In this document: positions 22,542 to 30,770 of the stretch, piece by piece
Layout of the letters: every line of letters starts with the position of its first letter
Numbering within the stretch: position 1 is the stretch's first letter
From: a virus
DNA length: 35,244 nucleotides
Reading direction: 5' to 3' (one strand)
IMG/VR virus record: IMGVR_UViG_3300027906_000062
Span: 1-35,244 of that record
Made by a program: the position numbers and the translations under genes
The notes under the pieces: model-generated
The model's database searches: none
What the model was told of the DNA's origin: nothing
What the model saw: only the letters and a program-made list of their open reading frames with translations

Positions 22542-24322
22542 TGCGGTGTTGCCTTTTTAGGTCTTTTACTTGGTTCTGCTATCAAGACTTTAATATTGGT
22601 ATTGATTTGGCCGCCCCTAGCTGCACTTGTGGCCTTGACTGGTAGGATAACGTAACTATATGCACCACCACCTACAGCAGTTGAAGTTGCGGTTGTGCTA
22701 ACTACAACAGTAAAAGAATTGGCATCTGGAACACTAGCAACTGTGTGGGAAGTGTTAAGTTCTTCCGCAGGGATCCCACCAACACTACTGCATCCAATTA
22801 TAGAAACAGCATCACCTACAGCCAGGCCATGCGCGGTATGATGGAACGTAACTGTGGTGCTACCTGATGTAGTAGCTACAAATGGAGTATTGGGTGAAGC
22901 ACCGTCTATAGTAACTGAATTACCCCCACCGTAATTAACTGTGCTGCTAACCGTGTCTGTTACTGTTATGTTATAAGCATCATTATCTTTTATGGCCGCT
23001 ATTGTTTTTGTGCCATTAATACTTGATGAGCCAACTCCACCTACAGAAGCGGATCCTGCTATAACCACGGTATCACCAACATCTCTATTGTGGTCAGCTT
23101 CATTAACTGTAAAAGTATTATTAACGGAAGTGATTGTTGATATAGGTGGAGCAGTTGTTTTTTCTGTTTCTACAACCTCAATTATTGCTTTTTTCGCACC
23201 TGCGCCACTACCTACCTCTTTTACTTCGTAGGCCCTATCAGTTAATTTTTCTTCTGTAATACCACCAACTGCGCCTGTGTTTTCTAATTGAATATAATCT
23301 CCCACTTCTATTTCGTCTGTGGGATCTATTACCTGAACATAATGTTGTTTGTTTGTGGTGGTTTGTGTCTCAATTCCTGCCGTGGGCGGAACTTCATCAT
23401 AAATAGTAAAATCCTTACCGCCCAGATAGTCTTCATCTACAGTAATGTCTTCATCTACCGCTATTTTGTAGCTGTCTGCATCTATAACGGTTACAGAGTG
23501 TTCTCCGTTTATTGAAGAAGCAGGAACGTCAGTAGTGCCAGTTGCACCTTCTATATTTACAATATCCCCTGTTTGATAAGCGTGGCCTGCTTCGTGTATT
23601 ACCACTCTGTTAGGAACGTCTATCGTTACACTCATTATGCCGCCAACCATTCTTATATTTACAGGAGACCAACTTCCCACATCTGCTGTATCAATATAGG
23701 AAGCACCAGTTATTGCACCTGTTAATCCACCAGAACCAGTAATTCTGTTTCCTGCTTCAAACTCTCTGCCCCAGGCAACGTCCTTTATTATTTCTGCTGT
23801 GTAATCTAACCCCTTGTCTCCTGGATAATATAATTCTTGATTTTGCTTATTTAAAAAACGGCCAGGAACCTTCTCAAAGTCTATAAATTGATTTGACACT
23901 ATTATAGTTGCAGTTGCCATCCCTGATTCTGCGTCCTCATTAATCAATGCGTTATCTATACGCCCATCAAATATAGTGACTGGATTAGCAATAAGAGCAT
24001 TGGAATCGTTTATAAATGCTTTTCTAATAATCACAGTTCTATCAACATAATCCTGAGAAAGAAGTTCGTTGGTATATTGTGAACCAATCCCAGACAATGT
24101 TAGGCCCAAAGTAGTGGCCCCTAATTCAGAAGATTCTTCAATAGCATCAAAACTCAAAAAATAACCCAATGCTGTATAAGTGTTGCCGTTATAAGTAATG
24201 TTTCTATAAAAGTCAGTTACATAATGAGTTTCATTAAAATGCACTTCTATTAGATGGCATGGATGAGATTGGTCTTTAACAATCTCAGTTCGGAAAGCGG
24301 TAGAACTTCCTCTATTTGACAT
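22538..24322 (-). CDS. Tail-tip protein (DUF2163/gpL-like) with inserted repeat domains
   Basis: 594 aa. The N-terminal 190 residues look like DUF2163/gpL-type hub proteins: HLIEVHFNETHYVTDFYRNI, LGATTLGLTLSGIGSQYTNE, VTIFDGRIDN, and FEKVPGRFLN then YPGDKGLDYTAEIIKDVAWG. Residues 190-570 hold three or four tandem repeats of about 75-90 aa, each with a pattern like ADHNRDVGDTVVIAGSASVG ... SSINGTKTIAAIKDNDAYNI. They resemble FCCH-type small beta domains. Ordinary DUF2163 proteins lack this insertion, so it probably decorates the tail tip and aids adhesion. Confidence 0.75.
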   Translation of the reverse strand: MSNRGSSTAFRTEIVKDQSHPCHLIEVHFNETHYVTDFYRNITYNGNTYTALGYFLSFDAIEESSELGATTLGLTLSGIGSQYTNELLSQDYVDRTVIIRKAFINDSNALIANPVTIFDGRIDNALINEDAESGMATATIIVSNQFIDFEKVPGRFLNKQNQELYYPGDKGLDYTAEIIKDVAWGREFEAGNRITGSGGLTGAITGASYIDTADVGSWSPVNIRMVGGIMSVTIDVPNRVVIHEAGHAYQTGDIVNIEGATGTTDVPASSINGEHSVTVIDADSYKIAVDEDITVDEDYLGGKDFTIYDEVPPTAGIETQTTTNKQHYVQVIDPTDEIEVGDYIQLENTGAVGGITEEKLTDRAYEVKEVGSGAGAKKAIIEVVETEKTTAPPISTITSVNNTFTVNEADHNRDVGDTVVIAGSASVGGVGSSSINGTKTIAAIKDNDAYNITVTDTVSSTVNYGGGNSVTIDGASPNTPFVATTSGSTTVTFHHTAHGLAVGDAVSIIGCSSVGGIPAEELNTSHTVASVPDANSFTVVVSTTATSTAVGGGAYSYVILPVKATSAARGGQINTNIKVLIAEPSKRPKKATPQ

Positions 24323-24924
24323 TAAGGAACCTCTATAAGCGCTATATCGTAAGAGTAATACCCAGAAGCGTCTGTGTTGTATTCTCTTGTGTCATTTGCA
24401 AAAGCAACCTGGAAGGGGACGGAGTTAGTAGTTATTGTTTCGTTATTAGCTACAGCACTTTCTAAATTTGGACTAAAACTTAACGTAGCATCACCAGATC
24501 CGTCACTAGACATATCTGCTGTAACCATATAAACCTTACTGTGTCCTGAAAACTTAAAAAAATCACCAGATCGTAATATATTGGCTGTGCTTGCTGTCAG
24601 TCCATCAACACTTGCTTGTGCAACCCCTACAGCTAAAGCACCATCTACTACAGGTGATTCACTTGTAATACCCCTGGTTGTTCCAATCGTTGTAGGAACC
24701 CAATTAAAGGTTTCATATTGTCCTTTCTGTTTTACACTAAAGGCATAAATACTGGCCATGTCTGCCCTAGTTAATGGCGGAAAAGTTACAGTAAAGAGCC
24801 ATCTCTGGCCGCCCCTAGATCTAACCTGCCTTCTTAGGCTAGTAGAAACACTAACAAGATTAGGCTCTACGCTTTCTACTTTTATGCTAGTTGGGGCAGG
24901 GGTGCTTGGGAAAGTTCCACTCAT
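24322..24924 (-). CDS. Minor/distal tail protein
   Basis: 200 aa, beta-rich. VESVEPNLVSVSTSLRRQVR, QRWLFTVTFPPLTRADMASI then YAFSVKQKGQYETFNWV match a marine siphophage tail protein found directly after the tape measure, occupying the place of lambda gpM or a distal-tail (Dit) protein. The C-terminal half is a beta domain (GDFFKFSGHSKVYMVTADMS, SYDIALIEVP). Starts in the overlap with the tape-measure stop (TAATG). Confidence 0.7.
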   Translation of the reverse strand: MSGTFPSTPAPTSIKVESVEPNLVSVSTSLRRQVRSRGGQRWLFTVTFPPLTRADMASIYAFSVKQKGQYETFNWVPTTIGTTRGITSESPVVDGALAVGVAQASVDGLTASTANILRSGDFFKFSGHSKVYMVTADMSSDGSGDATLSFSPNLESAVANNETITTNSVPFQVAFANDTREYNTDASGYYSYDIALIEVP

Positions 24925-26585
24925 TATCCTAATGGCCCCCTCTTACCGCGTTTTCTAAATGATTGTTCTACAACACCAACAATGGTGGGTGCTTGTTCCG
25001 CTACAGCTTGAGCCGCATCTTTAGCATTAAAGGCTTTAATATTGTAGTTTATGCTGATGTTTGTTCCGCCACCTGCACCTGCTAGTGCATGATTAGGAAC
25101 AATATTGCCGTTTCCTGATGGCGTAAATAACTCTGGGCCGCGTTCTCCTACTAGGTAAGTCTTACCACCAGTTACAGGGCCACCAGATGCTTTGCCTGGA
25201 ACACCAAAGAAGCTACTAACAGCACCCACGGCTCTTTGTATAATAAATACTCTTATTAATTCAGCTACTATTTGTTTTAAGATGTTGTCCATTAAGTCTT
25301 TAAGGCCTTCAATGCCGTTGGATATATTCATAAAGGCATTAACCAATCCATCCTCTAAAGTTTTTGCTACTGTCTGTCCTAACTTCTCCATGTCCTCAAA
25401 TTTATTTCTTCCATTGTTAAACACTAAATCAAATCCTGCTCCAAATCTGTTTAGGGATTCTGCTGCTGTGGACAGGTTTACTGACAGTTCTTCTAATTCA
25501 TCATTCAGGCCGTCTGGGCCTTTTTGGGGGGGATCAGTAAATAAACTCCTTAAATTATCAGCTATTTTTTTATACCTTGCCTCAAAGTCTTCAATTTCTG
25601 CTATATCTTTTTTTACCTGTATATTTATTTTTTTTAAATCTCTCCAACCCCTTACAGGATTCCAGTCCCACAGGGCATCCCATCTGGCATTAGACGCTTG
25701 CATTTCTACTTGCATTTCTTTGAAGAACTGAACCACACTTCCAAGCGATTCTATAGCTAAAGCGGCTCCTTCTACAAAACTGCTTGCTATAACTGTGCCT
25801 ATTGCTTCAAGACCGCCGTGTGTTTTGTTTACTTCAACTATCCAATCTCTAAACTTGGTAATCAAATTATCAAGCATAGGGGCCAAGGCACCAAAGGTCT
25901 GATTGACTAGACCGCTTGCTATAAATTTTAATTCTGCAAAACGATCATTAAAACTTTCAACGGCCTTTATGACTTTGCCACTTACAATAAAACCCATTTC
26001 CTCTGCTTTTTGGATCCAGGCATCAAAGGCTACTACTCCATCGCCAAAGACCTGATTCATTTTGATACCTGCTCTACCAAACATGGACTGTAGAATTGAT
26101 GCTCTTTCTGATTCTCGGCTTAGCTTACCTATACCTTCTACTACTTCTCTTAGCAGTTCATCGTTAGTCTTTAAATGGCCATTATTATTTCTTAGTTGTA
26201 TGCCCATTCTATCTAGGGCGTATGTGGCTTCACCTGTGCCTTTCACAACTACGTCACCAATATTTTTGGCAAACTTCTCTAAACCTTTATTAAGATCTTC
26301 AACTGACGCGCCGCTTTCTACTGCGGCTAATCGTAGTGCTTGTATCTGTTCGGCGGCAAAACCTGTTCGGTCTGCCGTCTTTCCTATATCGTCTAGGGCA
26401 TCAAAGGCTTTCTTGCCCAGGGCAACAAAAGCTGCGGCTGCGGCTGTAACAGCCACCATCAGGCCAGTTACTACTTTGGCAGCAGCTTTAGCAGCACTAC
26501 CTAGTTTCTTCACCATGCCAGTGGCGAGTTTAAATTTACTGCTAAACTGATCTTTAGCAGCAATTATCATCTTAAACTTATCCAC
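24924..26585 (-). CDS. Tape measure protein
   Basis: 553 aa from a GTG at 26585. It has a long helical body, Ala-rich hydrophobic segment VVTGLMVAVTAAAAAFVALG near residues 38-57, and TADRTGFAAEQIQALRLAAV, then GASVEDLNKGLEKFAKNIGD, typical of siphophage tape measures. The C-terminal part holds GKASGGPVTGGKTYLVGERGP then ELFTPSGNGNIVPN, a motif very common at the end of these proteins. At about 1.5 angstrom per residue the tail would be about 80 nm. The start is overlapped by the end of the frameshifted chaperone extension. Confidence 0.92.
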   Translation of the reverse strand: MDKFKMIIAAKDQFSSKFKLATGMVKKLGSAAKAAAKVVTGLMVAVTAAAAAFVALGKKAFDALDDIGKTADRTGFAAEQIQALRLAAVESGASVEDLNKGLEKFAKNIGDVVVKGTGEATYALDRMGIQLRNNNGHLKTNDELLREVVEGIGKLSRESERASILQSMFGRAGIKMNQVFGDGVVAFDAWIQKAEEMGFIVSGKVIKAVESFNDRFAELKFIASGLVNQTFGALAPMLDNLITKFRDWIVEVNKTHGGLEAIGTVIASSFVEGAALAIESLGSVVQFFKEMQVEMQASNARWDALWDWNPVRGWRDLKKINIQVKKDIAEIEDFEARYKKIADNLRSLFTDPPQKGPDGLNDELEELSVNLSTAAESLNRFGAGFDLVFNNGRNKFEDMEKLGQTVAKTLEDGLVNAFMNISNGIEGLKDLMDNILKQIVAELIRVFIIQRAVGAVSSFFGVPGKASGGPVTGGKTYLVGERGPELFTPSGNGNIVPNHALAGAGGGTNISINYNIKAFNAKDAAQAVAEQAPTIVGVVEQSFRKRGKRGPLG

Positions 26586-27056
26586 TTTTCTTACTCTCTA
26601 ATATTTTTATATAAGCTAACCATCCCATAAATTCGTCAACCGTTATCACGCTTAACTCATCAAGAGTCTTATGTAACCTATCTGCCAATGCGTATTGCGT
26701 GAATAAATCCGCATTAGCTCTTATTTTTTTTCTGCGGTCTCCAAGTCGTCAGTTCCCATTATCCAACTACCAATCTTTGTCAAAACACTTACATCAACGC
26801 TATTCATTAATTTGTGCTTGTCGTCCATCGTAAATAATTTATCGCCATTTTCATCTAATGCTTTGTGGATCAAGGCATAAGCTAATAAAGCCAAATCATC
26901 ATTCTTAGATAAACGGTATAACTTTGAACTTTCCTGGAGAGTCAAAGGTTTAGCATAGATCTTGAAGGTGCCACTCTCGTCTGCCCATTCTTCAACTTCC
27001 ATAGATCTAATGTCCATGGAGTTGAAGTGGGAGACCGCTCTGTCTATTGCGCTCAT
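26578..27056 (-). CDS. Tail assembly chaperone, -1 frameshift fusion (gpGT-like)
   Basis: If ribosomes slip back one base on the A8 run at 26731-26724, the short chaperone gains 48 residues, beginning IRANADLFTQYALADRLHKT and ending GWLAYIKILESKKSG, stop TAA at 26580-26578. The product would be about 159 aa. The extension, with its EFMGWLAYI helix, looks like lambda gpT-type tails. The gap between chaperone and tape measure would otherwise be 135 non-coding bases in a tightly packed genome. This is the same strategy as lambda G/GT. Confidence 0.8.
26721..27056 (-). CDS. Tail assembly chaperone (gpG-like, unshifted product)
   Basis: 111 aa beginning MSAIDRAVSHFNSMDIRSME. A small alpha-beta start (VEEWADESGTFKIYAKPLTL) is followed by helices (ALLAYALIHKALDENGDKLF, HKLMNSVDVSVLTKIGSWIM). 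It lies between tail tube and tape measure, the usual gpG place. Its end reads GCA GAA AAA AAA TAA, giving the slippery run used for the longer fusion. AAGG stands before ATG 27056. Confidence 0.85.
   Translation of the reverse strand: MSAIDRAVSHFNSMDIRSMEVEEWADESGTFKIYAKPLTLQESSKLYRLSKNDDLALLAYALIHKALDENGDKLFTMDDKHKLMNSVDVSVLTKIGSWIMGTDDLETAEKK
26724..26732 (-). other. Slippery sequence for programmed -1 frameshift
   Basis: Leftward strand GAAAAAAAA followed by TAA. A AAA AAA is an efficient -1 slippery heptamer, and the zero-frame stop is immediately downstream. After slippage, reading continues ATA AGA GCT AAT. No strong downstream stem-loop was recognised by eye. Confidence 0.75.
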
Positions 27057-27060
27057 AGCC

Positions 27061-27450
27061 TTACACCGTTGCTGTTGTTACTGCGCCTGTATAAGTCGCA
27101 CCAATACTTGCTTCAACCATGCCATCAAAAGATCCTGTTATAGATTTTGATGTAACTAAAGCCGTTCCTGTGTAATAAGTATCACCTGAAGCTGCTCCTT
27201 CTGGGTAAAGAATCAAAGTGACAGATGATCCTGGTGCTAATGCAACCTGACCATTTGTATCTGTTTCATCCCAGAATACATCAACTGATGCGTCAGCAGA
27301 TGTTAGACCTGCAAGATAAGTTCTTGCTGAATCTCCCATAGCTGTATCTTCAATAGTATCTGCTGAAGTATTAAGAGTCCATGAACGAACTTCTGCAACT
27401 GTGTTAGAAGCTACTTTTACAAGTCCTTCTTTTCCTGCGTGTGTTGCCAT
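27061..27450 (-). CDS. Major tail tube protein
   Basis: 129 aa, beginning MATHAGKEGLVKVASNTVAE then VRSWTLNTSADTIEDTAMGD, with a beta-sandwich pattern and a C-terminal GSFDGMVEASIGATYTGAV. This is the compact tail-tube fold (gpV/HK97 gp6-like) common in marine siphophages: the VRSWTL...DTIEDTAMGD and SASVDVFWDETD motifs are characteristic. Position between terminator and chaperone genes confirms the call. GAGG precedes ATG 27450. Confidence 0.9.
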   Translation of the reverse strand: MATHAGKEGLVKVASNTVAEVRSWTLNTSADTIEDTAMGDSARTYLAGLTSADASVDVFWDETDTNGQVALAPGSSVTLILYPEGAASGDTYYTGTALVTSKSITGSFDGMVEASIGATYTGAVTTATV

Positions 27451-27452
27451 TT

Positions 27453-27596
27453 CTATTCCTCGCTATTTTTGTTATTTTTACTTACAGACTTAGAGGAATT
27501 ACCCTTCTCAGTCCAACCTTTACTTTTTAAATACTCCACCTGGTCAATATGTGCATCAATGCTATCTTTGCCATCTGGAGAAAATAAAATTGCCAT
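27453..27596 (-). CDS. Small hypothetical protein (47 aa) in tail region
   Basis: Start ATG 27596 chosen because AAGGAG lies six bases upstream; upstream in-frame codons reach into the previous gene. MAILFSPDGKDSIDAHIDQV then EYLKSKGWTEKG, ending in a Lys/Ser/Asn tail. No family is known. It sits between tail terminator and tail tube genes, and may be a minor head-tail or tail accessory. Confidence 0.6.
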   Translation of the reverse strand: MAILFSPDGKDSIDAHIDQVEYLKSKGWTEKGNSSKSVSKNNKNSEE

Positions 27597-27606
27597 TTTT
27601 AACTCC

Positions 27607-28050
27607 TTACACCGCCGTTTGTGGTGCATTTTCAATAGTCATGTATTGAACGATGTAAGTCATGGAAACGCTTGCAACAGGCTTGTCTCCTTCTCCATCA
27701 AATTCAATTTCTGTAGATTCCAAGTATGAGTTCTTAGCCAGGCCGTTAAGCGTGACATCATTACCCAGGGCCGTTTCAACTTCTGCCGCTACGGTATCAA
27801 TCGTATCGTCATAGTTGCTTACAGCTTTTACATAGCCTTCTATAACTAAAGATAAATTTCTTAAAACAGTTCTCGTATCACCTATGGTCTGTGGTTCGCT
27901 ATCTTCTGACTTCGTATAGATCAACAATCCTGGAAGATTTGCCGCTCCCATGGGATATACCCTGGATTGATAAACCTTAGATCCAGTAGTGGTTAAACCT
28001 GTAAGGGTTGTAGCCGCTCTTTCTCTTAATTGTTGCCTAGCGTGTGCCAT
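27607..28050 (-). CDS. Tail terminator/completion protein (gpU-like)
   Basis: 147 aa. RERAATTLTGLTTTGSKVYQ and SRVYPMGAANLPGLLIYTKS at the N-terminus, LSLVIEGYVKAV in the middle and SVSMTYIVQYMTIENAP at the end follow the pattern of small alpha-beta tail terminators that cap the tail tube and join it to the head. Position after the head-tail connector and before the tail tube gene agrees. Starts at the base that ends the preceding gene. Confidence 0.8.
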   Translation of the reverse strand: MAHARQQLRERAATTLTGLTTTGSKVYQSRVYPMGAANLPGLLIYTKSEDSEPQTIGDTRTVLRNLSLVIEGYVKAVSNYDDTIDTVAAEVETALGNDVTLNGLAKNSYLESTEIEFDGEGDKPVASVSMTYIVQYMTIENAPQTAV

Positions 28051-28358
28051 TATTGTTGCTCTAACACTAAGGCTGTAACGCCTGTGCCATCTGGTTGCAC
28101 GTTAACTATGTTATAAGTAATGCTGCTTATTTGAATCGTGTCGCCAATCTCAACATTGGTCATATCAGAACTTCTGCCTGTAGCCACAGGTTGAGTTCCT
28201 TCTACTTCCATGCCTAATCCTGGATCTATTGCAAAATATTCTTTATTAAGTATCACGTTAATAGAAGAACCAGATCCATTGATGGTAATTGTTGCAGAAC
28301 TACCATGTGAATCAGTTTCAAAATATCCTGCTAAATCTGCTGACGATTCAAGAGTCAT
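28050..28358 (-). CDS. Head-tail joining protein (lambda gpFII-like)
   Basis: 102 aa, almost all beta: AGYFETDSHGSSATITINGS at the N-terminus and EIGDTIQISSITYNIVNVQP with DGTGVTALVLEQQ at the C-terminus. The pattern FxxxD-GxxAT...I.V...Y...D..-G-..V-G..P....-V-.GD is that of FII-type head-tail connectors. Its start and stop overlap or abut both neighbours. Confidence 0.78.
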   Translation of the reverse strand: MTLESSADLAGYFETDSHGSSATITINGSGSSINVILNKEYFAIDPGLGMEVEGTQPVATGRSSDMTNVEIGDTIQISSITYNIVNVQPDGTGVTALVLEQQ

Positions 28359-28549
28359 TACTTAGCCTTTTTTTTAGGTGCCTTTTTAACGGCCCTATCT
28401 TTTGTAGATTTAGGCTTATCGGAAACATCACTTGCAGTTCCATTACTAACGAACTGTCTAGCTTCGGCAGAAGAAACTTCTACTACCTCGTCTTTTTTTC
28501 GCATGATGCCGCCTATATAAGCGTTCATCTCCATTCTTATCTGTGCCAT
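28358..28549 (-). CDS. Small head-region protein (63 aa)
   Basis: N-terminus MAQIRMEMNAYIGGIMRKKD then EVVEVSSAEARQFVSNGTAS reads as a short beta-strand domain often found after capsid genes. The C-terminal third is lysine-rich and probably disordered (STKDRAVKKAPKKKAK). It may occupy the place of lambda FI, a packaging or DNA-associated head protein. Good AAGGAG before ATG 28549, just after the hairpin at 28566-28585. Confidence 0.6.
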   Translation of the reverse strand: MAQIRMEMNAYIGGIMRKKDEVVEVSSAEARQFVSNGTASDVSDKPKSTKDRAVKKAPKKKAK

Positions 28550-28565
28550 TTTTTACTCCTTGAAA

Positions 28566-28585
28566 GAGGGGAGCGAACTCCCCTC
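28566..28585 (-). terminator. Strong hairpin after the capsid gene (partial terminator or RNA stabiliser)
   Basis: Leftward strand GAGGGGAG-TTCG-CTCCCCTC, a perfect 8-bp GC-rich stem with a UUCG loop, 12 bases after the capsid stop. Only TTTC follows before the next gene's Shine-Dalgarno, so it is a weak intrinsic terminator. It may protect capsid mRNA or lower read-through so that capsid is made in excess. Confidence 0.7.
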
Positions 28586-28597
28586 AAATCAAACTGA

Positions 28598-30643
28598 TTA
28601 GACAGTTATATCCTTAATCGCGCAGAACGCATTAGGGATTCTTACTGCAACATCTACATCCTGGAAGAACGCTAAACGAGTCCCACCAGAAGTGCTTAAT
28701 GTTGAACTATCAACAACTACGTCAACACCTGACCAGAAACCAAGCATAACTTGTGAGAAATCACCAAGTATTAAAGCATGGCAAGATCCAGAAGTTGATC
28801 CTTTGGTTAGGTTGCTAGGCACGTTAGTTGAAACATTGACGCTGTGTCCTAAGATAGAGTTGCTATCGTTTAGGATAAAGTTGCCTTCAACACCAGAACC
28901 CTGTCTAGGTATCTGTCTCATAGCACCCTGGACACCAGGCGTGGTTATGAAGTTGATACTGCTACCCATAGCATTATCGTTCTGAATAGCAGCTTCCATG
29001 TCTACAACTTTGGCGTAAGTTACTGCACCACCGTTTGTTCCAATAGCAACAACCTGAGTATCACCTTCTTGTAAGATACCAGAAGGCTCATTAGAACCAC
29101 CACCATTGATAGCAACTTGGTCAATCTTAGAAGCCATAGTTTGCACTACGTCATTTCTTAGGATTGCTTCAACTGACGGATCAGATTGAAGTGCTAATTT
29201 TCTAGTGTAGTCAACATAAGTAGCTAGAGTCTTAGGTGCCATTGTGACTTGTGCAAATACGGCCGCACCCTCTGATGGTGCTGATCCTTCTGCTACAAAT
29301 GCTGTGTTAGTTACAGATGCAGATAGCTTTGGAATCGCTATATCACCTTGTAAACCACTCATCACTCTGCCGCCTAATTGTGCAACTACTGATGTAGCGT
29401 AAACCTCACCAATGAACTCATTAGCTAGGTGGTCAGTTCCTTTTAAGAAACCACCTTGCGATCCAGTTCCAACAGTTTGGTCACGTTGGCCCCATCCAAT
29501 ATCCATAGGAAGATAGAAACCTCTGGCTGCTTTGCCAGATCTGTTTGCTATCTCATCAGATATTTCTCTTTCAAGACCTGCGTTAGACCAATCACCGCTT
29601 GATGCTGCTCTTACTGCGTTTAAGAAAGAGTATCTACCTCTTTCTTGCTCATTTAATCCAACTTCTGCTACTGGTGTTTCAAGTGGCTTATCATCGGATA
29701 TATTATTAAGAAGGATCCCTCTAAATTGCTCAAGAGAATGTCCTTCCGCTATAGATACATCAGCTAAATCACGTTTTTGGTGTTTAGTAGCTAATGCAAG
29801 TATTTCCTTTGCTTCTTTAGCAACTTCAGATCTAACGCTTACTGCGGTTTCAGATCTAACAGCTTCTAAATCAACTTCAGGGGTTTTATTTTCTTCCATT
29901 GTTTTTTCCTTAATAGAATTGTTTATCTCAACAGGGGTTTCACGTTCTACCACCTCTGCGTTATCTTTTGATCTGGCTACACCAACCATTGGATTAGTGT
30001 CAGCAGGTAAACTGACCAAACTGGCTTCCATTGGAGTCCAGTTCGCTCTGTAAGTCGTATCGTCTAAAGACTCATCTCTTACCATAGAGTTGATTCTGTA
30101 GCCTACTGAAACAGATCTTTTAATTCCGTCTAATACGTCTTGCCAGGTTTCTTGTGCCAGTTCGCTTCTTCCAAAACGAACCGTTGCTAATGTCCTATTA
30201 GTAGCACCGTCTAAATTAAAATCCTGCACTATGCCTACTTGCCTTGTCGTATCATGGTCAAGTAAAACAGGCATATTGCCGCTTCTCGCCCAAGTCATAT
30301 CAACTGACTCAGGGGCATGGTCTAAAACTTCCATGCCAAAACTACGCTCCACAGGCTCCTCTGAACTAAGCGCGATGCGGACAGTTCTCTTGTCCTCATC
30401 TATGAACTCGGCTCTTGAGAGATCTATAGAACGGTAGCTTGTTTCTTCGCTAAAATTGCGATTTTCGTCTTCTTCGGTTTCCACAACTTCTTCTTCAACA
30501 GATTCAGTTACTTCTTCCTCAGATTCGGAAATTTCTACTACTTCATCATCCATATTATTCTCCGTGGATTTTAGTTGTAAATTTGAGCCGTTAGGCTCCC
30601 TTTCTGATGGCGTTTTATCGCCTTCAAAACCTTTTTTAGTCAT
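28598..30643 (-). CDS. HK97-type prohead protease fused to major capsid protein
   Basis: 681 aa. Residues 1-66 are very Glu-rich. Residues 70-230 form the prohead protease, with H130 in MPVLLDHDTTRQVG and Ser in RSVSVGYRI as catalytic residues, then TPMEASLVSLPADTNPMVGV. Residues 249-340 are a helical scaffold (delta-domain) part, and 340-681 are an HK97-fold capsid: GQRDQTVGTGSQGGFLKGTD, FIGEVYATSVVAQLGGRVMS, MASKIDQVAINGGGSNEPSG. The protease should cut the scaffold away after assembly. An in-frame ATG at 29899 (M249) has AAGGA upstream and could give a separate scaffold-capsid product of 433 aa. Confidence 0.93.
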   Translation of the reverse strand: MTKKGFEGDKTPSEREPNGSNLQLKSTENNMDDEVVEISESEEEVTESVEEEVVETEEDENRNFSEETSYRSIDLSRAEFIDEDKRTVRIALSSEEPVERSFGMEVLDHAPESVDMTWARSGNMPVLLDHDTTRQVGIVQDFNLDGATNRTLATVRFGRSELAQETWQDVLDGIKRSVSVGYRINSMVRDESLDDTTYRANWTPMEASLVSLPADTNPMVGVARSKDNAEVVERETPVEINNSIKEKTMEENKTPEVDLEAVRSETAVSVRSEVAKEAKEILALATKHQKRDLADVSIAEGHSLEQFRGILLNNISDDKPLETPVAEVGLNEQERGRYSFLNAVRAASSGDWSNAGLEREISDEIANRSGKAARGFYLPMDIGWGQRDQTVGTGSQGGFLKGTDHLANEFIGEVYATSVVAQLGGRVMSGLQGDIAIPKLSASVTNTAFVAEGSAPSEGAAVFAQVTMAPKTLATYVDYTRKLALQSDPSVEAILRNDVVQTMASKIDQVAINGGGSNEPSGILQEGDTQVVAIGTNGGAVTYAKVVDMEAAIQNDNAMGSSINFITTPGVQGAMRQIPRQGSGVEGNFILNDSNSILGHSVNVSTNVPSNLTKGSTSGSCHALILGDFSQVMLGFWSGVDVVVDSSTLSTSGGTRLAFFQDVDVAVRIPNAFCAIKDITV

Positions 30644-30770
30644 TTCTACCGCCTAGCAGAACAGCAAAATCCCTTAGACCTACGAAAAGAAGATGCCTGA
30701 GAGTGCGCCCAACATCTACATTTTGCTCGTCATTTGATAACAAATGATCCCACCTCAACTGCTTATTCAT
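30636..30770 (-). CDS. Small protein between portal and protease-capsid (44 aa)
   Basis: ATG at 30770 overlaps the portal stop (ATGAATAA), and its own stop overlaps the capsid start (ATGACTAA). Product MNKQLRWDHLLSNDEQNVDV followed by GRTLRHLLFVGLRDFAVLLG. The exact fit between both neighbours argues that it is translated and couples portal to protease-capsid translation. The C-terminal helix is hydrophobic. No family is known. Confidence 0.55.
   Translation of the reverse strand: MNKQLRWDHLLSNDEQNVDVGRTLRHLLFVGLRDFAVLLGGRND

Noticed and set aside
25192-25731. A 179-aa open frame on the forward strand inside the tape-measure gene
   Set aside because: It lies antisense to a well-supported gene, has no ribosome site, and its composition mirrors the opposite coding strand.
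26062-26550. A 162-aa forward open frame opposite the tape-measure N-terminus
   Set aside because: Shadow of the Ala-rich coding strand; no family pattern and no ribosome site.
29532-30053. A 173-aa forward open frame opposite the protease-capsid gene
   Set aside because: Antisense to a certain gene; Ser/Leu-rich sequence typical of a shadow.
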